Source: Chiua virens (Eukaryota; Basidiomycota; Agaricomycetes; Boletales; Boletaceae). From it: a stretch of 64,000 bases of DNA. A program made the position numbers and the translations under genes. Under the pieces are notes generated by a model. That model searched no databases, was not told the DNA's origin, and saw nothing but the letters and a program-made list of their open reading frames with translations. Numbering within the stretch: position 1 is the first letter of the stretch; each line of letters opens with the position of its first letter. The stretch lies in contig JAHNUO010000006.1 of assembly GCA_019787685.1 (NCBI GenBank), positions 186,001-250,000 on the forward strand, in the 5' to 3' direction. Below, piece by piece: positions 1-12,086 of the stretch.

Positions 1-567
1 TACGCCACGCTTCTTGTGCATACCTGATACACGTATTACACCAAGGAAGGACGCGTTACACAAATCCGCTCAAGCAAAAGTTTCGTGCGAAGAGAATGGC
101 CGCAGAAGGTAACCTCCACCCTTCTTTTCTTTTATGTCGGACTAATGCACCACTAATTAGTCGACGGGGCAGCTGCAGCCCCAGCTCCCAAACGACCAGC
201 CGTACAGATGCCAGACGAATATTTGCCCCCCAACAAAATCCTATTTTTGCAAAATCTGCCGGAGAGTGTTACCAAGGACCAACTCATGGCACTCTTCTCC
301 CAGTTAGCATCTGCGCTTATTCCTCACCCGTGAGCATGGTTTGTTGATCGTTATCCGCTAGATATCCAAATTTGTACGAGGTCCGACTCATTCCAACGAA
401 ACGAGACATTGCATTCGTGGAATACATGGACGAGACGAGTGCAGGGGTTGCCAAGGACGCTTTGCACAACTACAAGCTCGATGGAGAGAACAAGATCAAG
501 GTTTGTCTTCGTTTTATCGTTCGTTCTTTACTCATTTCTTTCAAAGATCACATTTGCACGCAAGTAA
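1..567 (+). CDS. U1A/U2B''-type snRNP protein, 3' part (5' end outside window)
   Basis: C-terminal part of a spliceosomal U1A/U2B''-family protein, which binds a U1 or U2 snRNA stem-loop in the nucleus. I join exons ending at 108, then 161-302, 362-500 and 547-567, with GT-AG introns of 52, 59 and 46 nt. The product has a basic Ala/Pro-rich linker, then one RRM with an RNP2-like strand (NKILFLQNLPE) and an RNP1-like strand (RDIAFVEYMD), and ends in KIKITFARK. That ending is typical of the second RRM of this family. The first RRM and the start codon lie upstream of base 1. The last exon encodes only six residues plus TAA. U1A and U2B'' cannot be told apart from this half. The family call is firm. 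Confidence 0.88.
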
Positions 568-933
568 TCGCTTATGGTATGACCGTTGTAAGCTTTCTGT
601 AATAAGACATAATTTCTATCTCTCTGTCTCTGGCTTTCCGCCCTCAATGTGAACTTTTACGAGTGATACACTGATAGCAAGCATCATGACATAAATGCCC
701 CTGAGACCTTGCGAGTTGGTGCCTCGCCGCATATTCGAGCTTCTATATTGTACCAGACACTCTTGGGCCCGGCCGATATTCATCGCCACTGCGAATCCAA
801 CTTGCGAGGCGCGCGAAATCGCTGTTCACCGTTTTGTCCGTTCTGAAGAATCTTTTGAGGACTCCTCCCTTGACTCATTGCTACCATCATCAACGCACCT
901 TCACAACAACTTCAAATCGTCTAAATAAAAGGC

Positions 934-1281
934 ATGAACATACATTTTGTACGCGAACAACCCTGGAAACTTGAGATATCCCCTACTAACTTCTCTTTTC
1001 TCTTTTTTTTTCCTTTCAGGACTCGGAGGACGAAGATCAAGATCAAGAATACCCTGAGGGGATGGAAGTTCTTGCAGCATTCATAGGTACGTATTGAACG
1101 TCAATGTCCAACTGGCTAACTCAGTTGCTTCGTCTCAGAATCGGAAACCACAGTGATAGGTTCCGGCTTGTCGACGTCTCGTGTCACCCAATCGGAGCCC
1201 ACGCGGACCTTGACAATCCAAAGGGCGACAGTGCCAGACCGCCCCCCGTCGCCAATGAACATCGATTCTGGCGCAGACTGA
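934..1281 (+). CDS. Possible small acidic ORF or N-terminal exons of the RdRP gene
   Basis: Two exon-like segments have good splice signals. One runs 1020-1086, after a long pyrimidine tract and CAG, and reads DSEDEDQDQEYPEGMEV. The other runs 1139-1281 and ends in PPSPMNIDSGAD then TGA. A short first exon from ATG 934 to 948 (MNIHF) can be joined in phase through an intron at 949-1019, giving a product of about 73 residues. I recognise no domain. It could be an independent small gene, or N-terminal exons of the following RdRP whose splicing I could not solve, since the frame closes at 1279 before the next good donor near 1290. Both readings are inference. Confidence 0.25.
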
Positions 1282-1618
1282 AATGCAAGGTAGGTTCGGT
1301 TTCCATGAGGCCTCCACCATTTCCCCTTTTCCTTTGATCTTGAGCGCTGATATCGTTGATCAGTTGAACAACGTACGTCTTTCAAACTCGACCACCGACC
1401 GCCTCCGGCCGTTTCATGCTCATCGCGACCTGCAGCCGTCATCAATTCCGTTACCATCAACACTGCCACAAGACTGTCACCTGCGAGTGGAATGTACCTG
1501 ACGACTGCCGTTGCTGTTCCCTCCAAACGACCTACCATCATGGACGACGTCTCTGACCCCAGTTCACCGTCCCCTTCGCCAGATACCTTACCCCAACCCG
1601 GGCCTGCGAAGCGCCTTC

Positions 1619-4600
1619 ATGCCAACGCGTCGGCCAATACCTCGCCAGGTCAACAAGCCCGAGTTTGGTACCAAGCTAGACCCCTTCGTCATAGCACACG
1701 ACAAGTTGGCCCAGTCCCTGCTCGACGCGAATAGTCTCGCCTGGGGAACCATATATGAAATCGCACGTGGCGTCACCAAAGGACAATGGACATGGTCCGA
1801 GGTGACAAGGGAAAAGATCGACCAACTCCGCGGAACCAATGCCCAGGCCGCGAACAAAGTAGCAGCCATAATTTTACACGGCCGCGAGCCGCCTCGGGAT
1901 GCCGCGGCAGAGCTTTGGTGGGTCCTCTTTCATGGCGCTTGCTCCACGGAACACGTTTCCTCATGCAGGCACGTGATGTCATTAGGACCGAGTATGACCG
2001 CGAGCAAGACGCCATCCTCGAGAATAAGGGCCGCGGACTGGGCGGGATGGGAGCGTGGAAGGGCAAGGACGACTGGTATGGTGGTCGCATCCAACAAGTC
2101 GGCCGACTCGTGCGGAATAACAACCGATACTCGATACAGCTAGAGAAGCCCGAGATTCGGCGTTCACACCGCTTTTCCCGTTTCCTCGGATCACGCCGCA
2201 TAATGCAGGTCCGCGTTCCGGATAACCTCCTGTACAATAAACAGGGCGAAGAAGTCCGCTCGCTGCTCAGCTCCCACAAGTTCATTCTTTGTGGGAGAGT
2301 TTTCCTTCCTTTCCATGCGAAGGAAGGTAGCATGTATATGATTGAGACCAATCAAGACTTCGAAAGAGATGCGAGGGACCAGGACGGAGATCAATTCCGG
2401 CTCTCTTTGTGGGATTTTACTGATTGGCATAATCCATTCAGACGGAACAACAAACAGGTGAGTGTATAGCTTCAATCACAGACAAAACTAATACTATATT
2501 ACTAGCCAATTAGCAAGTGGTCAACTCGATGGGCTTTGGGCCTGTCTACCTCTGTTCCCACTATTGAGTTAGATCCTCAACATATTTATGAGATTGAGGA
2601 CATAAGTAAGTGCTATTCATTCGAGATCTCCTATTGATGCAACATCTTTGTCAGATGTCAGCCCTAAGGATTGGGAGGGCAAAACTCCAGCTGAGAAAGT
2701 GCTCACAGATGGCTGTGGCTTTATCAATGGAGCTGCCCTGACCCAGATCATGAGGGTGATGAAGTATGGTAGCAGGCCTACTGCTGTACAGGGTCGAATT
2801 GGTGGCTCAAAGGGGATGTGGGTGCTTCACCCAGACCCCCTTGAGCAGGTCTCTGATGGCCCAGCAAAAATCTGGACCAGACCATCTCAAACCAAGATCA
2901 AACTAGGTTCTTCCTTTCATTTGGGTCATTCACAGAGAATCTTTGATTTGCTGGCTCCTTCTAGGGTCACAGGTCCAAGTAGACTCTCTTCACAGACCCT
3001 GATAAATCTCTCCTACAATGGGATTGAGCATGGAATGCTGAAAGAACTAATGGCCATGGGGTTGAAGGAGGAGATCCAGTCATTTATTGATTGGACTCAA
3101 CCTCAATCCATGGTCATGGTTTGGAATGCTGTGGAGAAGGCTGGCCACATCACTGTTACAAGGCTTAGAAGAATGCTTGGTGGGCAGGCACGTGCCCTGG
3201 GCCTTGGACAACTTCGTCCATCTGATGACCAAGGTCAAGAGGAGGAGGAGGATGACACAGACCATGTGCAGCTTCTAGCTGATATTGGTCATAGGAAGTT
3301 CTCTGGACAGCCTGTTACTCTTCATGAGACAGTGCTAGAACTTTTACAAGCTGGGTTTCATCCTCTGAGATTAGACTATCTCTTCCAGAAGCTAGAGTCT
3401 ATCATTGGCCTAGTTTTGGATGATTATGTGGAAAAGTTTCATATACCAGTCAAGGAATCATGTGAAGCATACATCATTCCTGGTAAGTGTCTTTGATATT
3501 ATCACTTTTTTTTTCTAATTGTACTTTGAGATCCCTATGGTGTGCTGGAAGAGGGCCAGATTCACTTCAGATCCTCTGAATTGATCATAAGCCCTTCTAC
3601 TGGTGAACAGACAGATATCATCATTGGAGATGTCCTTGTGAATTTTTATTTGATATCCTTCTTTTATTTGTTATTTACATAGGCTTAGATATCCAGAAAT
3701 CCCACCAGGCTTCCTTCTGATATTCAAAAGGTAACTATCTACATAATTGTCAACATTCAGTGCTTATTGTTTTTTATAGGTTAAAGCAGTTGCTCACCCA
3801 AAATTGAGCAATTACTTCAATGTAATTGTATTCCCTATCAAAGGGAAGCAATCTCTTGCTAGCTTTCTTGGTGGAGGAGGTAAGCATTATTTTTTGAAAT
3901 ATGAATACAAAGTAACAATGAAACCTAACTCCATTAGACTATGATGGAGGCATGTTGAGGTTCATGGAGTTCAAAATTCATTTCCTCATTTTCCTTGCAG
4001 ATACTGTTATGCTGAACTGGTACAAGCCTTTGGTGGACCAATTCAGAGGCTCTTCACTCTGCACAGCTCCTACTGACCTCTCTGATTTCTTCGAGAGAGA
4101 AGTGGAACATGTCAGAGACTTTGATAGGAGAGTCTCAAAGCTGGAGCAAAAGCTAGCTCAACAGGCTGTCCAGAAGGTCCTTTTACTAGGACTTGCAGAG
4201 ACTAGAGTTGGCCTCTACTCTAAATTTCATGACACTGCAGTCTATGAATTTGGGTATGCAGACTCAAAAGCTATCCATCTTGCCTACATGTTGGTTGTTT
4301 CACTCTTTGCTCTTTTGATCTCCTAATATTTAATTTAGGTTTACCACTTGCTTGGATGCAAGCAAGACTGGCCTCAGAGTCAAGCCACCTGTCTTTGACA
4401 GTGATATGAAGCATTGGGGGACCAAAAAGCCTTGGTATGCATGGAGGTTAGAGCAAGGGAAGGGTAAAAACAATGATCAGATGCAGCTGCTTCGTCAGAG
4501 AGACTCGCAGGCTTTCATATTGGATGTCCTGGTGGCAGAAGGTGACAACCTGAGGAAGGAGGCCCTTGAAGAATACAGAAGGCTCAAGGTTCACACCATG

Positions 4601-5089
4601 AAAGAGGATCAAGATTTGAGCCGGCCTTGGAATGAAGCAAAAGCGAAGGCCAAGCAAGCCCAAGATGATCATGGCATCTCTTGCTTCACGGAGAATCTGG
4701 ACGACATTCAAACCCACGTTAATAATGCACTAGGATCATTTCGAAGGGCTGTGGAGATCTACAAGCCAGACGGCACAAATGGTTCGGCATCCCGAGACTC
4801 GCAGGCCACAGTACTTTTTGAGAGGGTTGCATCCTTGTTTGCGAAACCTCCTTCTTTCCGAGGTTTTGTGTTTTTCTCCGATGATGATATCAGGACGCTA
4901 AAGGCTTCGTATGCCTCGAATCTATCCCTGTCATTTGCCTTTTCAGTTGCTTTCTATGACTTGTGTTGCATAAAGGCCAAGGCAACCGGCAACGTTGCCA
5001 TTACCCATCAGTTTGCTCAATGCGTCACCGTACCTAGCCTTGTTGCGCGCACGTTTTCTCAGGTCTATGGTTCTGACATGGAGATATGA
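1619..5089 (+). CDS. RNA-silencing RNA-dependent RNA polymerase (QDE-1/RDR type)
   Basis: Cellular RdRP that makes double-stranded RNA for RNA interference. It is unrelated to viral polymerases. Exons: 1619-1921, 1969-2457, 2506-2605, 2655-3482, 3531-3637, 3689-3730, 3780-3879, 3938-3949, 4001-4289, 4339-5089; together they encode about 1,006 residues in one frame. Landmarks in order: the WGTIYEIARGV segment, DGCGFINGAAL (family DGxGxxs), VQGRIGGSKGMW, SRNPTRLPSDIQKVKAV, and SFLGGG-DYDGD, the catalytic loop with three metal-binding Asp residues. The loop is encoded across a 12-nt microexon (3938-3949) and depends on a GC-AG intron at 3950-4000. The product ends at TGA 5087. 1619 is only the first in-frame ATG. 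QDE-1 proteins are longer, so N-terminal exons are probably missing from this model. Introns are 47-58 nt. Exons from about 2506 to 4480 are almost free of CpG, unlike both ends of the gene. Confidence 0.88.
2461..4440. other. CpG-depleted block inside the RdRP gene
   Basis: Between 2521 and 4440 (1,920 bp, exons and introns) I count six CpG dinucleotides: one per line near 2526, 2622, 2794 and 4092, and two near 3190-3215. The line 1981-2040 alone has about seven, and 4681-4800 again has about seven. The change is sharp, near the intron at 2458-2505 and near 4480-4620. Arg codons in the block are nearly all AGA/AGG. The reading frame and splice sites are intact. Confidence 0.85.
3938..3949 (+). 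other. 12-nt microexon carrying the RdRP catalytic motif
   Basis: It lies between a GT-AG intron (3880-3937, 58 nt) and a GC-AG intron (3950-4000, 51 nt). Spliced, it supplies the codons for D-Y-D-G and the first base of the last catalytic Asp. Without this exon the motif is lost in frame. If the 51-nt intron is kept, the frame stays open and DYDGD becomes DYDGG plus 16 more inserted residues before the original Asp. Confidence 0.75.
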
Positions 5090-5221
5090 TACATTTGGGT
5101 TGCTTTTACGATCCTTTCATCTCTGTACAATATGTCTTGCATCTTGGAATACATACCGATCCGTGTTTCTCGCGATTATGATGTGGCCGCGGTATTTCAA
5201 GCTGCGTGAGCCGATTTGTGA

Positions 5222-6628
<1,407 letters not shown>

Positions 6629-6991
6629 TTTTGTACGATGACGGAGTTTACAACAGTTGTCTTCATACCATATATTGTCTTCCACCCTCGCTCTCAACAG
6701 CGAGATACTTGTGTATCTTTACCCCTAGATGTCGACACATCGCAAGCTCTCCACAGCATGTAGCCTTGAAACAGTATTTACTCCATCGGATGCCCATCGT
6801 GATATCAACTATATATTGAATCAGATCAATATGCGCGTAAAGTGTCTAAGAGGACATTTCTACGGCATTCAACAAAGGGCGCCGCGTCCACGCGCGCTGG
6901 ATGCAAGTAATGTACGTGTCCACTCAAGAAACGTGACTAAAAAAGACTATGAGGGTGTATGTGAATAGAATACCATGGGTAGAGTACATGT

Positions 6992-8609
6992 TCATGAAGG
7001 AGGTGGAGAAGCGAGAGACTCCTGTCTCAGAATATGGAGCATTAGATCAAGTACGCTGGACGTCTCACTGCTCGTACTGACCTGAGTCAATAACTCGGCT
7101 GGCACAATACCATCAGCGGAAAATCGACAGAAAAGAACAAGAAGCCGACCTGGATTCAACATGGGTTCCCCGTCCTCGGTAAGTATTTGTTCCATGTCAA
7201 GAGGATGTTCCAATGGTGCTGAATGAGGGGATGGATAAGGATGATCTCGGCTGGGGGAAAGTAGAGCGTGAACGATCGCCGTTTCACTATCCGCACCGTC
7301 TTCCTCCCTGTTTAGTGCAAGACGTTGCTCGTACTCAGATAATGATTCTTCTGGTACTCTTGGCACTTGGCCGTCCGTCGAGGACTCGCCATCTAGTGTA
7401 TTGAACGTTGCATCGACAAGTCTTGACCACGCATAAAGACACTCACTGTCAGCACTACTCCCACGAGGCGACACGAGCGAAGGATCAATCACAACTCTCT
7501 CGTGGTCACCTGTCTCGGAGGGGTCCAAAGAAGGGTCGACGGCCATTACGGGACTACCGTTGTGGGAAGATGATGATTCGCCGCTGCTCGACGAACTAAT
7601 ACCATTTGGTATTTGTTGATGGGCCGCGACGTCAGGAGGGTGGATCATGGTACCAGGACGATAATATTGTGGTGGCGCGTTGTAATAGGGATGAGGGTAA
7701 CCAGGGTGAATCATATGATGGGGAGGTGGTTGTGAACCATCGCCAGCCCAAGGGGGCGGTTGCCAGCTAGCCTGATGTAGCCGAGTTGCAGACGTAGGAA
7801 GTCCAGGAGGGTAGTGACCGTCAACCACCATGCCCGGCGGAGGAGCCATAACTGTGAGCAGATAGCATTAGCAAGTCACAAGAGAAGCCGCATGTACGTA
7901 CCTCCCGGAAATGTGTGTTGACGGTAATAGGTTTGTGGGCCCCCTGGAGGTACCGTCGTTGGAGGAAGGGCGGGGTGGGCGGTGGGACTCTCCTTTGATG
8001 AAGGTGTTCTACTGCGACTCCTTGATCGAGAACCGGTAGAATGAGGTTGTTCATCACCCGTCGACCGCCTCCTGTCTACACCATCCGTAGGCTCGATCAC
8101 GACGCCGTTGTGTCTGAGACGGTCAGGAAGTGAAATACAAGGGGGATATACATGCACTGACCTCGATTTTTGATGTCTGCGAAGGGCATCGGTCTGGAAT
8201 GTTGTGAGAGAGATGCGCGAGGTAGAAATGAGAGACGAACACGAGTAAACCTGGCGTCACACTGGGGACAAGCACTGGAGAGGGTGTGTGTAGTGCGTGC
8301 CCCTATGATGAGCAAAACACGTACAATCCAGGTACAGAATGGAGTTTAGTGGTGCGCTGATGCCTCTTGAGATCGGCCTCCCTGGCGAACTGCTTGTTGC
8401 AGTCGTTTATCCTGCAGGGCCATACCGTTGAATCTGAGGGTTTCTTTGTTGAGGGTTTGTCGTGGTGTTGGGTCTTCTTCTTGTGAGTGTCCTTCTTCTG
8501 GTCAGACTGCGGGCACGCGGGGCGATTACAAAGTGGCTGATTCAACGGGGGCCGTACTTTGGAGTGAACAGAGGGTGATACGCACTGTCTGCTTTGACTG
8601 ACGGACCAT
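6992..8609 (-). CDS. C2H2 zinc-finger protein, putative transcription factor
   Basis: Probable nuclear DNA-binding protein. ATG at 8609 (MVRQSKQT) joins through a 49-nt intron to PLCNRPACPQSDQKK. A basic stretch leads to a first finger (PCRINDC...LKRHQRTTKLH, with unusually wide His spacing), then an adjacent second finger (FACPQCDARFTRTDALRRHQ). Codons of the second finger are split by introns near 8265-8325 and 8190-8250. Next come an Arg/Ser-rich RSRSRSR segment and a Pro/Tyr-rich region (HPGYPHPYYNAPPQYY). The C-terminal exon (6992-7849) is acidic and Ser-rich and ends at 6992. Two tandem fingers plus a long disordered tail are common in fungal regulators. I cannot name the ortholog or targets. 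Confidence 0.78.
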
Positions 8610-8833
8610 CTCCTTTTTTACAGACTCAGAATCTCTCACTTGGATAATTCGTAAAATATCACCCTCCGTGTAGTTTCACGTTGGATTCGGAAAGCGGTGG
8701 CTGATGATCCTTGGCGGCGATTTATGGCGTGGCGTCTGCTGGCGGCTGCTGTGGCTCTGAATCGCGCTCTCACCACCATCCGCCCATCCTCCCAATTCAC
8801 ATATACATGCACAAACATATATCGTAATCATCC

Positions 8834-10069
8834 CTAATTCCTCATGGGGCCATCAAAGTAGCCAAGTAACCGTGTCCCGTCTGGTGCAATTCCACAGTGT
8901 CTACAGAGTCAAGTCAAACCTGCGATGAGACCGAATAAAGGACATACTTACTCGATTATTTGTTTCCAGTATGTTTCAAAGTCAAAGTCAAACTCGTAGT
9001 CACCTCCCAAGTCCGCGTCGAGTTGAGACCGTGGAACGAGTTCAAACAGGTCTGGATTAAACCGCATCTGCCACGAGTGATTCATCTTCTAGAAAAATTT
9101 CAACAGATATCATCCTACCTTGTCTCGGGTTACTGGATCTAGGAAAGGGGCGATTCCTTTATAGAAAAAGTTGAGCAACAACGGCAGGTTCGTGACGATT
9201 GCACGTCCCAGTGTTTCCACGTAATGTTGTTGAAGGATCGTAAGTACCTGACAAATTCATGAATCATCCCAAAACACGTTCACGAACCTTGACCCTTACC
9301 TTGCTCGCCACGGATATGGAAGGATTCGTGCGGAGCGTAGTCGTTTTGTAATCAACAATAATCACAACGGACTCTTGGCCCGGCGGCATCATGTCCTTGG
9401 CGCGTTCACTGTTCCGACGGCATGAAGACTCGCACAGTCTGTGTCAGCTCCACTTACAGCCACCACACGAGATGTCTCAGTTGACGCGGGCTCCTTTCGG
9501 TATTCTCTCTCCCGGGCCGCATATACAGGATGGGACGTCCATCTTTGTCAAATCCTGTTAGGATGCTGTATTGCGTATCAATATTTACAGCATACAGACA
9601 CGCGCCAAATGGAGCATACATCTTACCGGTCTCACATTCCACCTTGACCTGGAATGGACACGTTGATTTTTCTGCTGGAGAAAAGCGGCACATTATTATA
9701 AACCTACCTCATCCGGTGGAATGAGCTCAGGCTTGAATTCCCGCCTCCACTCCAGAGTGGATTTAATTCTCCTCTCAGCGTCAACCATTTTCCATTTTGT
9801 GGCGCGCATATAGCGAGGTATAGTATCTGGTTTACGCAACCATCGAACCTCCCATTTGTAATACGGGTCCGAAGGGGGTAGGAGGAGGGAATCGGCATAC
9901 TTTGAACGTAAAGCCGACACTGAGTTGTCATAAATATTCGTAGCAATGCGGCTGAACATACCTCTCGGAGAGCCTCTATCTTGGCGGCTTGCTCTTCGGA
10001 GTATGCATGGACGGGCTTGACTATAGTTCCTACCTCGGGTTGTGTGAAGACTGCAGTTGTGGATGGCAT
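8834..10069 (-). CDS. Sec14-like CRAL-TRIO phospholipid-transfer protein
   Basis: Lipid-binding protein of the Sec14 group, expected to exchange phosphatidylinositol or related lipids between membranes. ATG at 10069 begins MPSTTAVFTQPEVGTIVK. Spliced exons give the CRAL-TRIO N-domain (RYMRATKWKMVDAERRIK, then LEWRREFKPELIPPDEV) and the CRAL-TRIO lipid pocket (GFDKDGRPILYMRPGREN, ESVVIIVDYKTTTL, LLLNFFYKGIAPFLDP). The last exon gives HCGIAPDGTRLLGYFDGP and TAG at 8834. There are seven introns. For the first I use the acceptor at 9900 rather than 9920, because only 9900 keeps the frame. The start lies only 164 bp from the NOP10 start, so the two genes probably share a promoter region. Confidence 0.88.
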
Positions 10070-10233
10070 TGAATAAAAGCTGACAGGATCACATACGATC
10101 TGACCTGCCTTATGACGAGACCTTCACCTGGTTGCCATATTCGGACAAATGGATCGAACACGTCATGTTGTCGCGGAGTTTGATTTGTTAGCTCGTCACA
10201 TGCGGGATGTCACAACTCTGACTCATTCCAACG

Positions 10234-10531
10234 ATGCATTTGATGTACACCGTCGACGATAATGGAAACAGGGTATACACCCTCAAGGTCTGATTTTCAC
10301 CTCTTGCTCGAGATCATCTGCTCATTACTTTGTAGAAAATGACCGACGAGGGCAGCATCACGAAGTCTGCACATCCAGGTATGTTCGTGCTTTGGATTTC
10401 ATGTAGATTTGCTACTAAGGGCCCTCGGTGTAGCTCGTTTTTCCCCTGATGACAAGTTCTCTCGCCACCGAGTCACCATAAAAAAGCGCTATGGCATTCT
10501 GCCCACGCAGCTCCCCTCCAAGCCCATGTGA
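10234..10531 (+). CDS. NOP10: H/ACA ribonucleoprotein subunit Nop10
   Basis: Small core protein of H/ACA snoRNPs, which guide rRNA pseudouridylation in the nucleolus; it bridges the pseudouridine synthase Cbf5 and Nhp2. Three exons, 10234-10287, 10336-10378 and 10434-10531, encode about 64 residues, the usual Nop10 size. The protein begins [18 protein letters not shown], continues with [20 protein letters not shown], and ends with [20 protein letters not shown]. The HPARFSPDD and YGILPTQ segments are family hallmarks. Both introns are GT-AG, of 48 and 55 nt. It is divergent from the Sec14-like gene. Confidence 0.95.
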
Positions 10532-11817
10532 GGTTAGCTTAACCGCATGTATCAGTCGTGCCTTGTAACACGGGGTATGCTACGTCGATGCGTTTCCACC
10601 TGCAGTTTGGAATCAATTCAGTGATTTAGCTCTGTTGAGAGAGAGATGAGAATTCGCAGCGTCAACTTTTACGGGGCTAGTGTCTCCCTAATACAAATCC
10701 CACAGAGAGCCACAGTACGGGTTCTCGGACCAGCAATTGAAAAATGGGGTTGCTAACTATCCTTGCGATGGACTCTGGCTTGGTGCGGCGTTGGACCGGT
10801 GCTTACGTCGAACTGATTCATAGGTGAAACATGCATGGCAGCACGTGGCGCTAAATGAGGCAGCAAACCCTTGTCGATCTAGCATGTACTCCTCAGTTAA
10901 GTACCAGTTGCCTAGTAAGTTCGAAGGCCGACTGTCGCACCTTGGCGCATTATATTGTCAGGAACACGAGGTTGCGGAAAAGGTTAGCCGGGATTGAATA
11001 TTGCGGCCTGAGGACGCATATCAGGGCCGGGTTAATGATTGATGAGCGCTTGGGGATGCGGTCCTCCGATAAGTACGAACGTTGAGCACGGGGTTCATAA
11101 TAATTATCGTGCAGTCTCGGGATAGGAACTTTCCCGTCCGTGGGAGTCAGTACATTAGTCGCGGACCCGACAAAAACCTGACTCGAAGACTGACTTACCG
11201 CTTCAAGATCTGACTTGTTGGCAGTTGCATCAACCGGGCCATCTTTCTACACGGTCCGTCTTTTGGCCATTCGAAGTCGGCCAAAGCTATGTCGTTCGCC
11301 CTTGAAACAGAAAGGTGGGAACAGCGATATTTCCGAGCCGAGGAAATTTCACTCGTCGAGTTCTCGAAGTTGAGACACCGTGTTTCATCGCAATTCATTG
11401 TTTGGTTTAACCAGGCGTCTGCTGCCAGTGGCAAGCCTCAATCCGCAACTGAGAGCTTTGGTAGCTCCATGCGGATTCAGTGGGAAAAATAGTGGGAAGT
11501 AAACATTGCGTGTACATTGCCATGACGCAAGCGTCATCATCGTGTCAGCATCTTTGACGGACTGGGAGTCTATCAGGCAGGCATCTGACTCAATAATTTC
11601 CGACACATGCACGCCACACCCCCAAATAAATGCCGAAGACCGGACATTGGGCGTGCCTCTGTCAGCTTGGATCTGGCATGTTTTCGCCGAGACAGTGCGT
11701 GCCAGTTTCAATGTAAGCCAACGACGTTGCGAGCAAAAACACAGACTAACGGCGCTGGGGTTGATTGGCCGTCGGGTGGTTCTGCTGATCAGCGTCCCGG
11801 GAATTCACTCAACAACC

Positions 11818-11866
11818 GGAGTGACTCCTTCCGAGGAAGGAGCCGTAAAGCGTCGTGAGTCACTCC
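11818..11866. promoter_or_regulatory. Nested palindromes, PDRE-like and Gcn4/AP-1-like, upstream of the PDR gene
   Basis: GGAGTGACTC (11818-11827) is the exact reverse complement of GAGTCACTCC (11857-11866). Between them sits the perfect palindrome CTCCTTCC-GA-GGAAGGAG (11825-11842). Its core TCCGAGGA resembles the yeast PDRE (TCCGYGGA) bound by Pdr1/Pdr3-type Zn-cluster factors. TGAGTCA (11856-11862) matches a Gcn4/AP-1 site. The element lies about 220-270 bp before the transporter ATG. Binding by any factor is inference. Confidence 0.45.
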
Positions 11867-11994
11867 ATCTCAACTTTCCAGATAGGATGCTGAGTTAATC
11901 GAATCAATGCAATGTGTATCTGTGCAGGTCAAGCTACTTCTATTGGTAAAAATCGCTGACGCTAACGTGGCTGCTGGATTCAGCGACGGGAGGA

Positions 11995-11999
11995 TATAA
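11995..11999 (+). promoter_or_regulatory. TATA box of the PDR transporter gene
   Basis: GATATAAG about 90 bp upstream of the ATG at 12087, in an otherwise unremarkable stretch. Confidence 0.55.
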
Positions 12000-12086
12000 G
12001 CGAGGAAGTACCGGGGTTCATTTATAACTCGTATTCCCCTGCAGTCAGGCCACGCGCTCCCTATCACTCTAAACCCTCAGTCCAAC

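Larger units (their letters stand above)
10532..12086. other. Intergenic region, promoter side of the PDR transporter
   Basis: I see no supported gene in these 1.55 kb. The ORFs here are short, overlap on both strands and match nothing I recognise. The last 300 bp hold an inverted-repeat element (11818-11866) and a TATA box. Confidence 0.6.

Noticed and set aside
3938..4326. RdRP with a dead catalytic site (DYDGG) as a pseudogene
   Set aside because: A GC-AG intron restores DYDGD precisely, and the rest of the gene is intact. The apparent loss arises only if the intron is read as coding.
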